Shown here: piece by piece, positions 45,944-57,661 of the stretch | Layout of the letters: each line of letters opens with the position of its first letter | Position numbering within the stretch: the stretch's first letter is position 1 | Source of the DNA: an uncultured Candidatus Altimarinota bacterium | Lineage (GTDB): Bacteria > Patescibacteriota > Gracilibacteria > BD1-5 > UBA6164 | Length of the DNA stretch: 64,000 bases | Assembly: GCA_937944145.1 (NCBI GenBank) | Contig: CALDZK010000010.1 | Coordinates: 1-64,000, forward strand | Reading direction: 5' to 3' | The notes under the pieces: generated by a model | What the model was told of the DNA's origin: nothing | Databases searched by the model: none | What the model saw: the letters and a program-made list of their open reading frames with translations, nothing else | Made by a program: the position numbers and the translations under genes

Positions 45944-46677
45944 TACTCTATTTCCAACTCTTCTACTTCCCCTTCAAAACCAACTTCTTCTAAATTATAC
46001 TTCAAAATTCTTCCCATAAACAATGGAAGAATTTTTTCTTGTCTGATACAATCTCCAAGAAATTGTTGATATTCTTGGGTTAGCTCCTCTCTCTTTGTAA
46101 GAGAGGGGTCGGGGGTAAGTTGTGAATATGACATATCTATCCCTACAATAACTCCTCGAGTAATCCCTTTGAATAAAGCTTTATTCTGACCTGATTCACG
46201 AATAGGAGGACAGAAGAATATCTTATCTTTCTGAGCCTTATAATCACTTCCTTTCCACATAAGGTTCTCTATATGACAGCTGACAGTTACAAGTGGTACA
46301 GAAAAATCTACATCAAACGCATTGATATCCTGTCTCATAAATCATAGTTCCTGATAATACTTTTCTAGCATCTGAATTTCTTCTCCAAGTGTCACTCACA
46401 CGATATGAATTTTTTTGTTATTTTTGAGAGCCTTCTCAAAAAGTTCTGTAAATATCTGGAGTTCTATTTTTGGGCTATAGACTTCACTATACATAGCTGG
46501 TTTTTCTTGGGCTTTTTTGAGTATATCTTCATTTTTATATTTCTCTAGTAGATCACGGAGGTATATTATCTCAGTATTCTCAGAAGTAGGATTTTCCAAA
46601 TATTCAAATACAAAAGTATTATCAAATATGTCTGTTCTGGGAATATTTTCTATAGAATTTTTATATATTTTTTTCAT
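45940..46677 (-). CDS. Protein of unknown function with an in-frame repeat insert
   Basis: 245 residues; the C-terminal part (VTVSCHIENLMWKGSDYK, KIFFCPPIRESGQ, a GVIVGIDMS strand) looks like a mixed alpha/beta domain. The stretch QLTPDPSLTKREELTQ comes from a repeat element at 46081-46120. Convergent with the LuxR-type gene; the stop codons overlap. Confidence 0.55.
46081..46120. repeat. Palindromic repeat inserted in a coding gene
   Basis: CTCTCTCTTTGTAAGAGAGG hairpin followed by GTCGGGGGTAAG. On the coding strand it gives the peptide TPDPSLTKREEL. Shares GAGAGGAGCTA (coding-strand orientation) with the mtaB insert. Confidence 0.6.
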
Positions 46678-47544
46678 CTATACCAAAAATAAAAATATAC
46701 TTATAATCGTGAGACCAAATGCGAACATACGTGTTTTATTGACTGGTTCTCAAAGAAAGATAATAGAGAGAAGTATAGGGACTATGAGTGAATATGACAA
46801 CATTTTGTATCCTAAACTGAGTGGTCACAGAAGATAAATATTTGGCAAAAAATACAAAAAATGACTCAAGAATATAATAGACGTAATGGCAGCATAAGGA
46901 AAAACTTTTTTTACCTCAGGGATGCTCATATACTGAAACTTCCTGCGTAGTAACATATACGTACTCAAAACCACTCCCGTAGTTGTGAATTGTACAGCCA
47001 TAAAATCATGTATATTTATATCTGGTAAGATATACTTGAAATAACTATTACTCACAACAATCGCGACAAAAGTCCCGACAAGAGCAACTATTCACTTCAG
47101 AGGAAATATATTTTTCTGAGAAAAAGAGAATCATGATAGGAGGAAAATAGCAAAAGCTCACAGTACAAAACCTATATAATTCCACAGAGAAAGACTATCT
47201 CAGAGAACAAGTACTCCGATAAACAAAATACAAAACGAGGAAAGAACTCGGATACTCACGAGCGCAAAAGATACGTTTAAGTATTTAAGGGCTGTCAGCA
47301 TTCATAGTGGAATCGCAGAGTTGAGGATCCCGATCATGACTCCTGATTTCAGTAATTCTACAGAAAATTCACGATCTCACTGCAGTATCATATTTGCAAG
47401 AAACATCGGTATATACAGACAAAAACATACAAACAAAAATACTTCTTTATTGGCTCATTTTTCTAAAATAAGTTTTTTTATAAAGTCTCCTAGCCCAATA
47501 GCTACCAGTCCAGCGAGTGAAAAGAGTATCCAAGTGTATTGCAT
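46678..47544 (-). CDS. EamA/DMT-family transporter
   Basis: 288 residues, ten helices in two similar halves; MLTALKYLNVSFALVSIRVL is the typical end of the first EamA domain and GYKMLSYSLIVPILLSII that of the second. Substrate unknown. Begins directly before the ATG of the preceding gene pair and is probably co-transcribed. Confidence 0.8.
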
Positions 47545-47552
47545 GTATCTAT

Positions 47553-47984
47553 CTAAAATTCTAAAACTTTCCCCTGACCTGCATAGAGTTCTTCGTCCCA
47601 AATTTTTACTTTTTTAGGAGTACATTTGTATATCAGGTGTCATGATTGCAACATCTCAAAAAATGATTTTTCCTGCCTATATATTTCCCTACTCACTCTT
47701 TCAGCCTCTTCTCACATGAGTTTCTCTGCTACTCACTGAAACTGGAGTCATTTCTTATCTTTTGCTGATTTTTCGTATTTTTCAGTGTTGAGAATACTCC
47801 AGGCAACTCTATTGTCCTGCTCTATATGCTGTGAATGTTCACGAGATATCTTAGATTTATAATAAAAATTGCACTCCTCATCTACTCTAAAATAGACATT
47901 TGCAGTATATGGATTCCCCGTCTCATCTTTTGTCGCGAGAACCATCATAGTAGTTAGAGATATGTAGGGAGTTAGGTCGAGCAT
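47553..47984 (-). CDS. Pyridoxamine 5'-phosphate oxidase-like flavin protein
   Basis: 143 residues with a split-barrel flavin-binding pattern: MMVLATKDETGNPYTANVYF, EECNFYYKSKISREHSQH, NRVAWSIL. Related to general stress or flavin-binding proteins rather than true PdxH. ATG 47984 is chosen over an upstream GTG because a TATAAT box lies between them. Confidence 0.65.
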
Positions 47985-48078
47985 AGAGAAAAGTAATATA
48001 TTATACACTCAGTATAAACAAAGTTTGCATCTATCAAGTTTTTAGATATTATTGACATATTATATTTATATTTTATAT

Positions 48079-48519
48079 ATGAATCTAAAAGAGTTAGATA
48101 TACTCATTGTAGAAGATATGGAGGGCCTCAACACAGAGCTGGTAAATCAGCTTGAGTCTTCTAGAATACTTGTAAAAGATAGGATCTTTACTGCAACTAC
48201 TTACGAAGAAGCAGAAGAAAAAATCCATGAATTCAAGAAGCATAACATCAAAAAACTTGTATTAATACTTGATGGGAAGTTTCCAGAAAAAAAATGAGAA
48301 AAAGAACACTACCTATGGAGATATCTCGTTGAGTATATTTCACAAGAATTTTGACCTGAGTTTATACTCTATCTCATTCCTTTTTCGAGTGAACGAGATC
48401 AGAATAACTATATGAAAAGAGATACTAAAGACGATAAGAAAATCTATATTCTAGAATGAACAACGAGTAAGCGTATTGACGACAATGTCATACAATCAAT
48501 TCAAAGCATACGTCTATAA
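48079..48519 (+). CDS. Receiver-domain-like protein
   Basis: 146 residues. DILIVEDMEGLNTELVNQL at the start has the acidic pair of a response-regulator receiver, and KKLVLILDGKFPEK carries the candidate phospho-acceptor Asp (near residue 66). The remaining half is atypical. No histidine kinase in this window. Followed after 14 bases by the next gene. Confidence 0.55.
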
Positions 48520-48533
48520 TACAAAACACACTC

Positions 48534-49247
48534 ATGAATACTGCAAGCGAAAAGATCTACCAAAATATAACTCAGAACCTCACAGATGTGGCTCGTCTTG
48601 ATCTATGAGATATATGAAAATACGTATATATCAGTCAAGATATCGCATCTATCGGAAACAAAAAGAATCCTATTGCGTCTTTTTGTACCACGGGAGTATT
48701 TCTGGCAAATACTGATCATCATCTCGAAATACCTGAAAGCCAGAGAGAAGACCCATTGAGAAGAGATATGCTCTGGCAAGTAATCAAGTCTCTTGAGACA
48801 AATAAAATATCACTTAATCATGCAGGAATAGGATATACTCCTGAGAATATAGATACAGAGATAGAAAAGATAATAGGTATAGTAAAACAATCTACGCATA
48901 AAATCTATGAAGACCCTACAGGTCCAGAAGCAGATATGAGATGGGTATTTATAGGAGATACTACAGATCATGGCCCTATGTTTGAAATTGTGCTTCCTGA
49001 GAAAAAACTCAACATGAGACCACATATGCAGTTTGATATTGATACTGACCTCTCCCCTGACGAAGTACAAGAAAGAATTTCTGAAAATTTTGGAGATGAT
49101 ATGCTTGATTGGGACTTGGATATACCCGGAGTCGGGAGAGTCCTCTCCATGGGAACCTATGCAAATACAGGTCTAGATATGAGAATATGAATCGGAACAA
49201 ATCTCAGAAGTAGAAAGACTCATAGAGAAAGTCTCGTAGAACTATAA
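48534..49247 (+). CDS. Protein of unknown function
   Basis: 237 residues, soluble. Notable: SFCTTGVFLANTDHHLEI, ADMRWVFIGDTTDHGPMF, and GRVLSMGTYANTGLDMRI. The charged Asp/His-rich motifs might bind metal, but no family is recognised. Probably in an operon with the receiver-like gene. Confidence 0.6.
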
Positions 49248-49248
49248 T

Positions 49249-50457
49249 CTACCCACTAAAACCCTTCTTCGCTCACTTCCTCTCATTTCCTGGAAATGTA
49301 TCACTATAGACACATCCACAATAATCCTGACGATAAATATTGTGCTCTTTCGTGTAGTCAACACTCCTTTGGAATCCTCCATTTTTACGAAACGCAATTT
49401 TTAGAAACTCGAGATTGCCTCTAAGTGAATTTTTTTCTCATAGAGCAAACATTTTTTCGAGATCTTTATGGGGAGAAGTATTGAGCGTACTGGTCCAATA
49501 GGTGATTCACATTTCACGAGCAAGTTTTGCTGTTCTATCAAGTCTCATATCATAACACTCGGTACATTTCTCTCATTTTTCTGGAGTGTGTTCGAGTCAT
49601 TTGATACGTTTAAAAAAATTCTTTACGTCATACTCTCCCTCTATCCATTTTACTCATTCTATATCACATACTTTTGCAAATGCGTGCATGCGTTTGTCAT
49701 ATTCTTTTTTAGGTTGGATATTTGGATCATACCAAAATGCTGTCACGTCATAGTCTTTTTTGAGATCCATCAGTGGTACTGTTGCATCAGGCCCACAACA
49801 GACATGCAGTAATAATTTTGGTTTTTTACCAAGTACTTCTTTTATAGGTTTATAACTGCTTCTATGAATTCCTATGATATGATTTGGTGATTGAAGTTTT
49901 TGTTTATGTTTTTGGGTTCCATATCCAGCATTGGTTGCAAAACCATACTGCGGATAGAGAGTCGCATACTGAGCCATGAGCTTGTCACGAAATACTTTTG
50001 CAATGATACTCGCTGCTCCTATTTCCTTGACCTTTGCATCACCTCAGACTATGTAAAGTGGTGGCTGCTTGAGTTCCTCAAACTCATAATTATCTCTCCC
50101 ATCTATAACTACAGAAGTCAGTTCAAACTGAGATATTTTTCTCTGAATCTCAACAAGTGCTCTCCTCATGGCTTCTTTATTTGCCTGAGCTATATTGATC
50201 TCATCAATCATATAATTATCTACGACCCCCACTCCAAAAAATACTTGAGGAGCTTCTCAAATAGAGAGTTCTATGAGTTCGCTATACAGCCTCTCTCTTT
50301 TCTTTTCTGTAAGTTTTTTAGAGTCATTGAGTCTCTCTAGAAGATCTTTTGCAGGTTTATTTTCGGGATGAAACCCAAGAGCACACGCAACAACAGGACC
50401 AGCCCATGGTCCACGACCTGCTTCATCTATTCCGATTTTGATTTTTGTTCTTTTCAC
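49249..50457 (-). CDS. rnhB: RNase HII fused to QueH
   Basis: One 402-residue frame with no break. Residues 1-195 are RNase HII, which removes ribonucleotides from [43 protein letters not shown]. From about 213 it is QueH (epoxyqueuosine reductase of tRNA queuosine synthesis): [51 protein letters not shown]. Active-site acids (Asp, Glu in IDEAGRG) and the QueH cysteines are all present. Ends 1 base after the convergent gene's stop. Confidence 0.88.
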
Positions 50458-50619
50458 GACTAAACTTATATATCTTTATTAAGATTGTTTTTAGTATATT
50501 TTTCTGCGTCATATTCGCAAGAATATATTTTTCAACATATTTATAAAAAACTGCTTGATTTCTGATATGAACTCCATAGTATAATATCTATATTATATAT
50601 TTAGTGTGTGGATATATAC

Positions 50620-51144
50620 ATGGATCAAATACGTGAAATCATTATCAGGGTCGAAAACCTGAAACAATCAAAACATTTTTCAGAAGCTATAAACCTCCTC
50701 CAAAGATCTCTAGGAAAATACGCTGATGATTATAGACTGTATGAAGAACTCGCTGATATCTATCTCTACAACGGAGAACTCGAAAAGTCTATGAAAGCTG
50801 TTGATTTCGCTCTGAGTCTCAATCCAGAGTCAGCAACTGGGAGTTATCTCAAAGGATTTATTTTTCTGTCCCAAGACAGAGTACTCGAAGCAATAAAGTA
50901 CCTCGAAAACTCAAATAATATGATGGGAAACAACGCTGAAGTTCTCAGGAATCTCGGGTGGGCTTATACTATGCTCGGAGAGACTGAGAGAGGTATTTCT
51001 ATCCTCAAAAGAGCACTCATCATCTCTCCAGAAGACGAACTCATAACAGAAGATCTTGCAATGGCACTGATCGGAGTATGAGAAATCAAACAAGGAAATA
51101 CTCTCCTAAAAAAAATTGGTAAAGCAAGTGCTCCTACCAAATAA
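50620..51144 (+). CDS. TPR-repeat protein
   Basis: 174 residues, with about four tetratricopeptide repeats (KHFSEAINLLQRSLGKYADD, LYEELADIYLYNGELEKSMK, LRNLGWAYTMLGETERG). Acts as a protein-binding scaffold. It starts 10 bases upstream of the FtsA-like gene. A TATAAT (50579) with TTGATT upstream could be the promoter. Confidence 0.8.
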
Positions 51145-51154
51145 ATCACGACTC

Positions 51155-52372
51155 ATGAACTTTACGAGGAAACATATAGCTCCCCAGTATCTAGGAATCA
51201 TAGATATTGGAAGTTATAAAATACGTGTTAGTGCCTGCAAGTTCCTCAACAAACAAGTAACTATTTTGTGATATACTGAAAAGAGGCAAAATACTTCTAC
51301 ATTTATAAACGGAGAGTGCCGTGATCTCGCAACACTCTGCGAGGATATAGATGATACCATAAAAAAACTCGAATCAGAAAATACTATCATCCTAGAGAGG
51401 GTGGTTATAAATTTCCCTTTTTGAGAATTATTTGTCGCAACAAAAAAGATAAACTATCGTAGAAGTCTCCCTCATACTCCGATAGATAAAGTCGAACTCG
51501 AAAAAATCATTACCCGTGCCCAAGAGATATCTCTCAAAAAACTCAGCTCTGAAATATATGAAACTCACGCGATAGGAAGAGAAGAAACCGAACTCATACT
51601 GAGTCGAATAAATAGTTTCAAAATAGATGGAACCCTACACGAACTCGTTATAGGAAAAAGTGGAGAAAATATAAAGATATCGGTTTTTAATGTATTTGCT
51701 CCCCTCAGTAAACACAATCTCGTCCATCATATAGGAAATATAGTTGAGAAAAAAATCATGCGTACTCTCCCTTCAGAGTTCTGTCTCATAAAACTCTTTG
51801 AACAAGAATCAATTATAGTCATAAACCTCGGAGCAACCCAAACATCCATCTCTATAAAGATAGATAACGAGCTCCTAGGGATCACAAAAGTCAGTATCGG
51901 AATAAACGATCTCCTCACAAGTATAGCAAGAAATACAAAAGAGGCGAGAAATCAAATCCTAGAAAAACTCGATACTTCTGAGTATCTACAAGAAAAACAA
52001 TCATTTTTGGATATATGGAGTTCTGCTGTGATGCTGTGAATCAAAGAAATAGTAGGGCAAGAAATCTGTCCAAATACCCTTGCACTTTTTGGAGGAGGGG
52101 GAAATAATACATTTATAAAAAATACCCTCAAACATCTCGATTTTGAAAGTTCTGGGATATCTATCGTAAAACAAGAACTCAATTTTTGCAGTGTTGATAT
52201 AGAGTCGCTCATGGAACACATATCTCCTGAGAGTCATGACCTCGTCAAGGATATAAATCTCGACTCTCTGGGACTCATACTCGAAACTAACTCTATACTC
52301 AGCAGGGAAAAAGACTCTATCAGTCAATCACTTAAAAAGGTAGTTATGCACCTCTGATACACGAATCAGTAG
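51155..52372 (+). CDS. ftsA: FtsA-like actin-fold protein
   Basis: 405 residues with actin-fold phosphate loops: [18 protein letters not shown] (phosphate 1), [17 protein letters not shown] (phosphate 2), and [15 protein letters not shown] (adenosine). These match FtsA/PilM. FtsA anchors FtsZ at the division site; PilM belongs to type IV pili. The ftsQ gene downstream favours FtsA, while the pilus cluster 6 kb away leaves PilM possible. Confidence 0.7.
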
Positions 52373-53084
52373 CTGTATCGTGTTTTGATATTTCCTGTAT
52401 AAAAAAATCCTCTAGTGGCATCTTGAGTTTTTTTACCGGTTGGGATTCTACGATGATAGATCCTCTGTTAATGATACTAATCTCATCACAGATACTTTCC
52501 ACATCTGCAAGAATATGCGTATTGAAAAATATAGTCGTTCCCTCTTGTTGAAGAGACAAAAGGAGGTCCTTTACCATGCGACGTCCTATAGGGTCGAGTC
52601 CACTCATAGGCTCATCGAGGAAAAGAAGCTCTGGTTTATTGATAATAGACTGAGCCAGTCAGACTCTTTGGAGCATTCCCTTGGAATAATTTTTGAGATA
52701 TATATCTCCAGCATCTGAGAGTCATATTTTTTTGAGGAGCTCATCGATACGCAATTCTAGATCATCTGCAGATATATCAAAAAACTTTCCATTAAACCTG
52801 AGAAATTCTCTTCCAGTTAAGTACTTATAGAGATAGGTATTTTCTGGCATAAATCCTACTTTTTTTCGAGCTTCTATGGTGAGTCCATCATATCACAGAA
52901 CCGTTATGTCTCATGACTCTGGAGTAATGAGTCCCATAATACTCTTCATTGTAGTAGTCTTTCCTGCTCCATTTGGTCACAAAAAACCATACATAGACCC
53001 CTTTTTTACGCTAAAAGACACATCTCTGAGAATATGTTTTCCTGAGAGATGCTTCTGGATATTTTTCACTTCAAGGATATTCAT
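52344..53084 (-). CDS. ABC transporter ATP-binding protein
   Basis: 246 residues. Walker [14 protein letters not shown], signature [13 protein letters not shown], Walker [15 protein letters not shown]-loop [12 protein letters not shown] supplies glycines of GPNG and of the signature. No permease gene is adjacent. Its end overlaps the ftsA-like gene by 29 bases. Confidence 0.88.
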
Positions 53085-53213
53085 CTGTCTGAAAATAGTG
53101 GCTACTTACTTGGTAAATTATTGTATAAATATACAAGTTTTTGTAAAGTGAAATTTGCTTTTACCCTCAGTGAAAATATAATTTTTATATCTCTTATCAT
53201 ATAATCTATACCT

Positions 53214-53759
53214 ATGTCTGAAAATACAAAAACCTCCCTAGATAAAGCACTGCATCACTTCGAGTGAGAACTCTGAAAGATACAGATGGGAAGAGCAAAT
53301 CCAGCTCTCGTAGAGGATATACTGATCGAGCAATATGGGAGTATGCAACCACTCAAAAATAGTGCTTCTGTAAACGTCCTTGATCCTCAAACTCTGTCTA
53401 TCGCTCCGTGGGACAAAACTATCTTGCATGCAATCGCAAAAGCTATCACTGACGCGTGAGTCGGGCTCAATCCACAAACTATGGCTGATAGTGTCATCAT
53501 AAAGATACCAGACATGACCGAAGATCGTAGGAAAGATACTGTAAAAATAGTGAAAAAATTCGCAGAAGATGCAAAAGTCTCTATTAGAAATATTCGTAGT
53601 GACGCTCAAAAATCTATCAAAAGACAAGAAACAGACAAAGAAATCAGTGAGGATCAAGCAAGAGATATGATGGAAGAAGTACAGAAACTTATAGATGACG
53701 CAAACAAGAAAATAGATGACGGAGCAAAGCTCAAAGAAACTGATATTATGAAGGTATAA
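53214..53759 (+). CDS. frr: Ribosome recycling factor
   Basis: Splits post-termination ribosomes with EF-G. 181 residues with MGRANPALVEDI, NVLDPQTLSIAPWDKTIL, AITDAGVGLNPQ (Gly by TGA), DMTEDRRKD and VRNIR-like SIRNIRSDAQK. Normal family length. Confidence 0.96.
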
Positions 53760-53823
53760 AAAGTTTTGCTTTTCAGAAAAGTTTCATATAATTCATCGGT
53801 AATTTTATATTAATAGTGTAATT

Positions 53824-54015
53824 ATGGCAAAAGGAAAGAGAACATACGTAGCATACTACTCAACAGAAACGGGAAATATGGTACATACTACAAATATCAA
53901 TAAAAGATCATTTGAAACTTCTGGTACTGGAAAAAAATGACCAGAACTCAGAAAATATAATCCAAAAACAAGAAAACATGAGACTCTAAAAATGAAAGAA
54001 ATCAAAAAAGGATAA
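53824..54015 (+). CDS. rpmG: Ribosomal protein bL33
   Basis: 63 residues; KKGPELRKYNPKTRKHETLK matches the conserved bL33 tail. The cysteines of the zinc-binding form are absent, so this is the cysteine-free paralog type. One TGA glycine. Confidence 0.85.
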
Positions 54016-54035
54016 TTTTTTGTACCTCCATTTTA

Positions 54036-54068
54036 AAAGTTTCAGCATATGCTGAAACTTTTTTTTTG
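54036..54068. terminator. Terminator after rpmG
   Basis: AAAGTTTCAGCATATGCTGAAACTTT palindrome followed by a T run. Confidence 0.8.
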
Positions 54069-54150
54069 AAAATATCAAAAGAAATATATTGCATTTTATA
54101 TGTGTTTGTATACAATGCTAGTTGACTATTTTTTATTAAATTGTATTAAG

Positions 54151-54915
54151 ATGAATAAGAAGACTCCTGACTTGAGTGAAACAATCCTATTTGAGCAAGA
54201 ATCTATAAATACGATAGAAGATATACTTGGGTTAGATATCATACAAGAAACTATCATTACATATAAAGATACTACTATAAGAGAATTTCCTGAAGCAGAC
54301 TATAATGGATACAGCTACGCTGATGTGCTCAGAGAGATACTGTCTCCAAGTTGATGTAATGACTTCCAAGTATTCCTTCAGATTCTCAAACAAAAACTCA
54401 GTTCAAAAGAGTACGAACACTCTTTCATACAGGATACTCGTTTCGTCGTATCAATCATACTCGGTCTCGAGAGTCTCAGAGACATGATAGCAAAAACTCC
54501 CTCTAGTATACAGTCACTCGCAAAAAAACATATATTATCTGTTATAGAAGAAGCTGAAGAAACTATCATAAGGTATAGTGATGAAGAAGAAAATATAACA
54601 AAATATCAAGGAATCGATAACCTCCTAAACATAGGGTATCCATGTATTACTACAGAGGGAGATATCGTATACTATATACATGGATGAGAGTCTGAAATAG
54701 CCTACGTACGGTGAGATGAAATCTGAACTGAAGTATGTATAAATAGAAATGGGAAGATTCTCGATAATCAAGAAATAGAAGAAATATATGCTTGGCAAGA
54801 ATATGAGAAACTCAAAGCGCATGGAATACGCTCTGTGATCGAAGGATGATCTGCTGGGAATAAACAAAAATCCGTAGATTCTCTTAAGCCATTATTCCAC
54901 ATGATCAAAAATTAA
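54151..54915 (+). CDS. Protein of unknown function
   Basis: 254 residues, soluble and acidic. N-terminal half helical (KLSSKEYEHSFIQDTRFV), C-terminal half beta-rich with DIVYYIHGGESEIAYVRGDE. Seven in-frame TGA codons. A TACAAT-type box lies about 40 bases upstream. No family recognised. Confidence 0.6.
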
Positions 54916-54952
54916 AAAACTCTTGCAGGTCACCTGCAAGAGTTTTTTAATT
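54910..54952. terminator. Bidirectional terminator
   Basis: 20-bp perfect arms (AATTAAAAAACTCTTGCAGG) with a 3-base loop. It covers the stop of the plus-strand gene and touches the stop of rpsU on the minus strand. Confidence 0.85.
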
Positions 54953-55151
54953 AAAAGTATACTTTTGAATTGAGATCTCTATAGTGACTTCTCACTATTG
55001 CTTGTTCTCTTTTCTTTCTTTTCTTCACCTGTTTGATATTGTATCTCTCTTTTTTGAGTTTAGTAACCAAACGTGATTGAAAAAAGAGTTTTTTATATCT
55101 CAGTAATAATTTCTCGTTTGACTCTCCGTCGTTTCTTGTTGCGTATATCAT
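54951..55151 (-). CDS. rpsU: Ribosomal protein bS21
   Basis: 66 residues; DGESNEKLLLRYKKLFFQSR followed by KKERYNIKQVKKRKKR matches bS21, which joins the small subunit near the anti-Shine-Dalgarno region. Confidence 0.85.
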   Translation of the reverse strand: MIYATRNDGESNEKLLLRYKKLFFQSRLVTKLKKERYNIKQVKKRKKREQAIVRSHYRDLNSKVYF

Positions 55152-55283
55152 ATTTCTACCTCCTTAATGATAGTTTATTTCTATAAAGTAGCAGTATTGT
55201 ATCTATTATTTTTTATTGTCAAATCTAAAATAACAGATAGTATATCAGCAAGTATTTTTCAAGCCCTCTAAAACACCATTTTC

Positions 55284-55634
55284 ATGAGAGAAGATCGTAG
55301 AAAAAAAGCAGAACACATCAGTAAAAAGATGATCAGCACCTATCTTGTCCAAGAACTCCCTGAGTCTATGAGCGAATACGGACTCATAACTCTCACCGAC
55401 ACAAAACTGAGCCAAGACCTCTCATACATGGATGTATATGTGAGTTCCCTAAAGTCCTGAGATACACTGACCAAATACCTCGCATTATATGCACGTGATA
55501 TAGAAAAACAACTCTGCAAAAACCTCCCTCTCATAAAAATACCAAGAGTACGTTTTCGCTATGACACAACACATAAAGACGCTTTTGAAATATATCAAAA
55601 AATACAAGAGTTACCAGAGAGTTCATGAAATTAA
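55284..55634 (+). CDS. rbfA: Ribosome-binding factor A
   Basis: 116 residues: RKKAEHISKKMISTYLVQEL, LITLTDTKLSQDLSYMDVYV and RVRFRYDTTHKDAFEIYQ match the KH-like RbfA fold needed for 16S rRNA maturation. Overlaps ftsQ by 10 bases, so translation is likely coupled. Confidence 0.85.
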
Positions 55635-56602
55635 ATATCTGAAAAAAACTACTCGAGAAAAAGAGGAGATCCCGAGGTCGTACGGATCTGATATCTCTCT
55701 ATAAAGACCATACTCCCAAATTTCACAAAAGAAGAAAAAGGGTAATAGGAGAACTCTTGCGTCGTATTCGTATTCCTCTTTCAAAGCACAATATCATCAT
55801 TTACTGTTTGATTATTGGTTTTTGTGGTCTTGTATGAGTATTTGTACTTCTGAGTGGTCCATTTTTTGAAATCAAAGAGATCTATATCACCCGTCAAAAT
55901 ACGAATGTAAACATAGATATAGCCTACAGGGCTGTTGATTCTTTTCGTGGTAAAAAATCTTATCTCCTCGATACAGATACTATAGAATCCGCTATTTTAA
56001 AAAACCAAGAAAGTATAAAAAATATCTCTACATCGCTCAGATTTCCTGACAATATAGAGATAGATATACTATCCTATGAATGAGTATTTCAAACCTATCT
56101 AAATGATGATCCCTACACCATACTAGAAAACGGCACAGTCATACCTCTTAGCGGGAGTTCAGAGCTCCCATATGTTATTGTATATCTTGATAGCGATGAT
56201 ATTCCTAGTATTCCTGATTACAAAAAAACCTTTGATCCAAAATACATAGAAAGTATTACGTTTCTCAAAAATTCACTCATAGAAAACATCGTAGAACTCC
56301 AAATAGCAAATCTCCATTATTATCTAGATGAGAGAGAACTCATTATAGAGTTAGTATCCGGTGGAGATATCATATTTGATCTTACTTGAGATCTTGCCTG
56401 ACAGATAGAGAGAGTCGCTATATTTCATGAAGAATCCGCAAATATCCCTGAGATAAAGCTCATCTATATAGATGCTCGTATCCCTAACAAACTCTTTACC
56501 TGTGGAAGAGACAGTGAGTTTCTCTGTAGACTCAACCTCAAAAATACCTATGGAGAAAGAATTGAATTACCCACAGAATCAGAGGAATCTATTGAACAAT
56601 AG
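55625..56602 (+). CDS. ftsQ: Cell division protein FtsQ/DivIB-like
   Basis: 325 residues: a basic cytoplasmic N terminus, one membrane helix (IIIYCLIIGFCGLVGVFVLL), then a POTRA domain (FFEIKEIYITRQNTNVNIDI) and the FtsQ-type beta domain with SYEGVFQTYLNDD. This is the bitopic layout of FtsQ, a divisome protein. Confidence 0.75.
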
Positions 56603-57125
56603 GGAGCTTTTTACGCACCTCTACTGTGAGTCCTAGAGGATCGTTATCATAAAAATTGAGTTCATCAACAAGGTTAGAGATAATCATAAAGAGTCCCCTT
56701 CCTCTGATAGAGTTATGTCATGCAAATCATTGTTTGAGTTTAGTATCTCTGAGGTCTGACATTTCTTTTGCTGTCTTGGAATTTTTTCCAGTCCCTGCGT
56801 CCTGGACAGAGATCTTGAGTTCAAAGCCTGTAGGAATCTTAGCTATATATACCTCAAGAATATTTTGGTCGTTTTCAGCACTTCCATATTCTATTGCGTT
56901 ATTATTGAGTTCATCAACGATAAGAACGATACGGGTCTTCCATTTTGAGTCAAGTCCCATCATAGTACATACCGTATCTACTATATCTCTGAGAACTTTT
57001 GCATTTCAAAAACAAGAATCGAATTCAAAAGCTGTATGGAAAACTGCTCTGTCATCCATAAGTGCCTCGAGTTGCTCTCTAAACTGCACGTTAGTATCAA
57101 AATCCGTTATATGTATTTGTTTCAT
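56589..57125 (-). CDS. RsbW/SpoIIAB-like GHKL ATPase
   Basis: 178 residues; VLIVDELNNNAIEYGS (N box), SVQDAGTGKN (G1) and NSIRGRGLFMIISNL (G2) are the histidine-kinase-type ATP site of anti-sigma-factor kinases. It lacks any sensor or phospho-acceptor part. Partner anti-anti-sigma factor not seen here. Confidence 0.8.
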
Positions 57126-57180
57126 AGTTATCCAAACAAATATATTTATTTTAGTATATCACTTTTACTTATAAAAAGCA

Positions 57181-57212
57181 AAAAAATACCCCCTAAAATA
57201 GGGGATATTTTC
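57181..57212 (-). terminator. Terminator after hup
   Basis: On the minus strand a CCCC/GGGG stem around TATTTTA with a T run, with one bulge; ends about 20 bases beyond the hup stop. Confidence 0.5.
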
Positions 57213-57233
57213 AAAAAAGTAGTTGAGGTAGAA

Positions 57234-57509
57234 TTACCCTCTTACTGCTTCTTTAAGAGTTTTACCAGCTCTGAAAACAGGAGATTTCATAGCAGGAATT
57301 TTAATAGAAGCTCTTGTTCTAGGGTTTACACCATTTCTAGCAGCTCTTTCAGCTACTTTAAATGCTCCAAATCCAGTAATGTTTACTTCTCCTCCTTTTT
57401 TAAGTTGAGCAGTAATAATATCAATTTGAGCACCGAGAACTTTTGCAACAGCGTCTTGACTGAGTCCAGCGTCAGTTGCAATAGCTTTAATAAAGTCTTG
57501 TTTCTTCAT
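57234..57509 (-). CDS. hup: HU-family DNA-binding protein
   Basis: 91 residues: MKKQDFIKAIATDAGLSQ, GGEVNITGFGAFKVAERAAR and RNGVNPRTRASIKIPAMKSP (the DNA-contacting arm). Bends and compacts DNA. No TGA codon in this small gene. Confidence 0.95.
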   Translation of the reverse strand: MKKQDFIKAIATDAGLSQDAVAKVLGAQIDIITAQLKKGGEVNITGFGAFKVAERAARNGVNPRTRASIKIPAMKSPVFRAGKTLKEAVRG

Positions 57510-57545
57510 AACAAAATTTATTTAAATATATAAAATAACATCCTG

Positions 57546-57573
57546 ATTATAGCTTAGCTAAAACCTTTTACAA
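57546..57573 (-). promoter_or_regulatory. Sigma-70-type promoter of hup
   Basis: Minus strand reads TTGTAA, 16 bases, TATAAT, about 37 bases upstream of the hup start codon. Confidence 0.65.
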
Positions 57574-57661
57574 GTTTTTTTTATTTTTTTTAGCTGTATA
57601 AAGGGATTTGTTAACATTTCTTGTTATATATCCCCTCTAAATAGCCAAAAAGTTTTTAACA

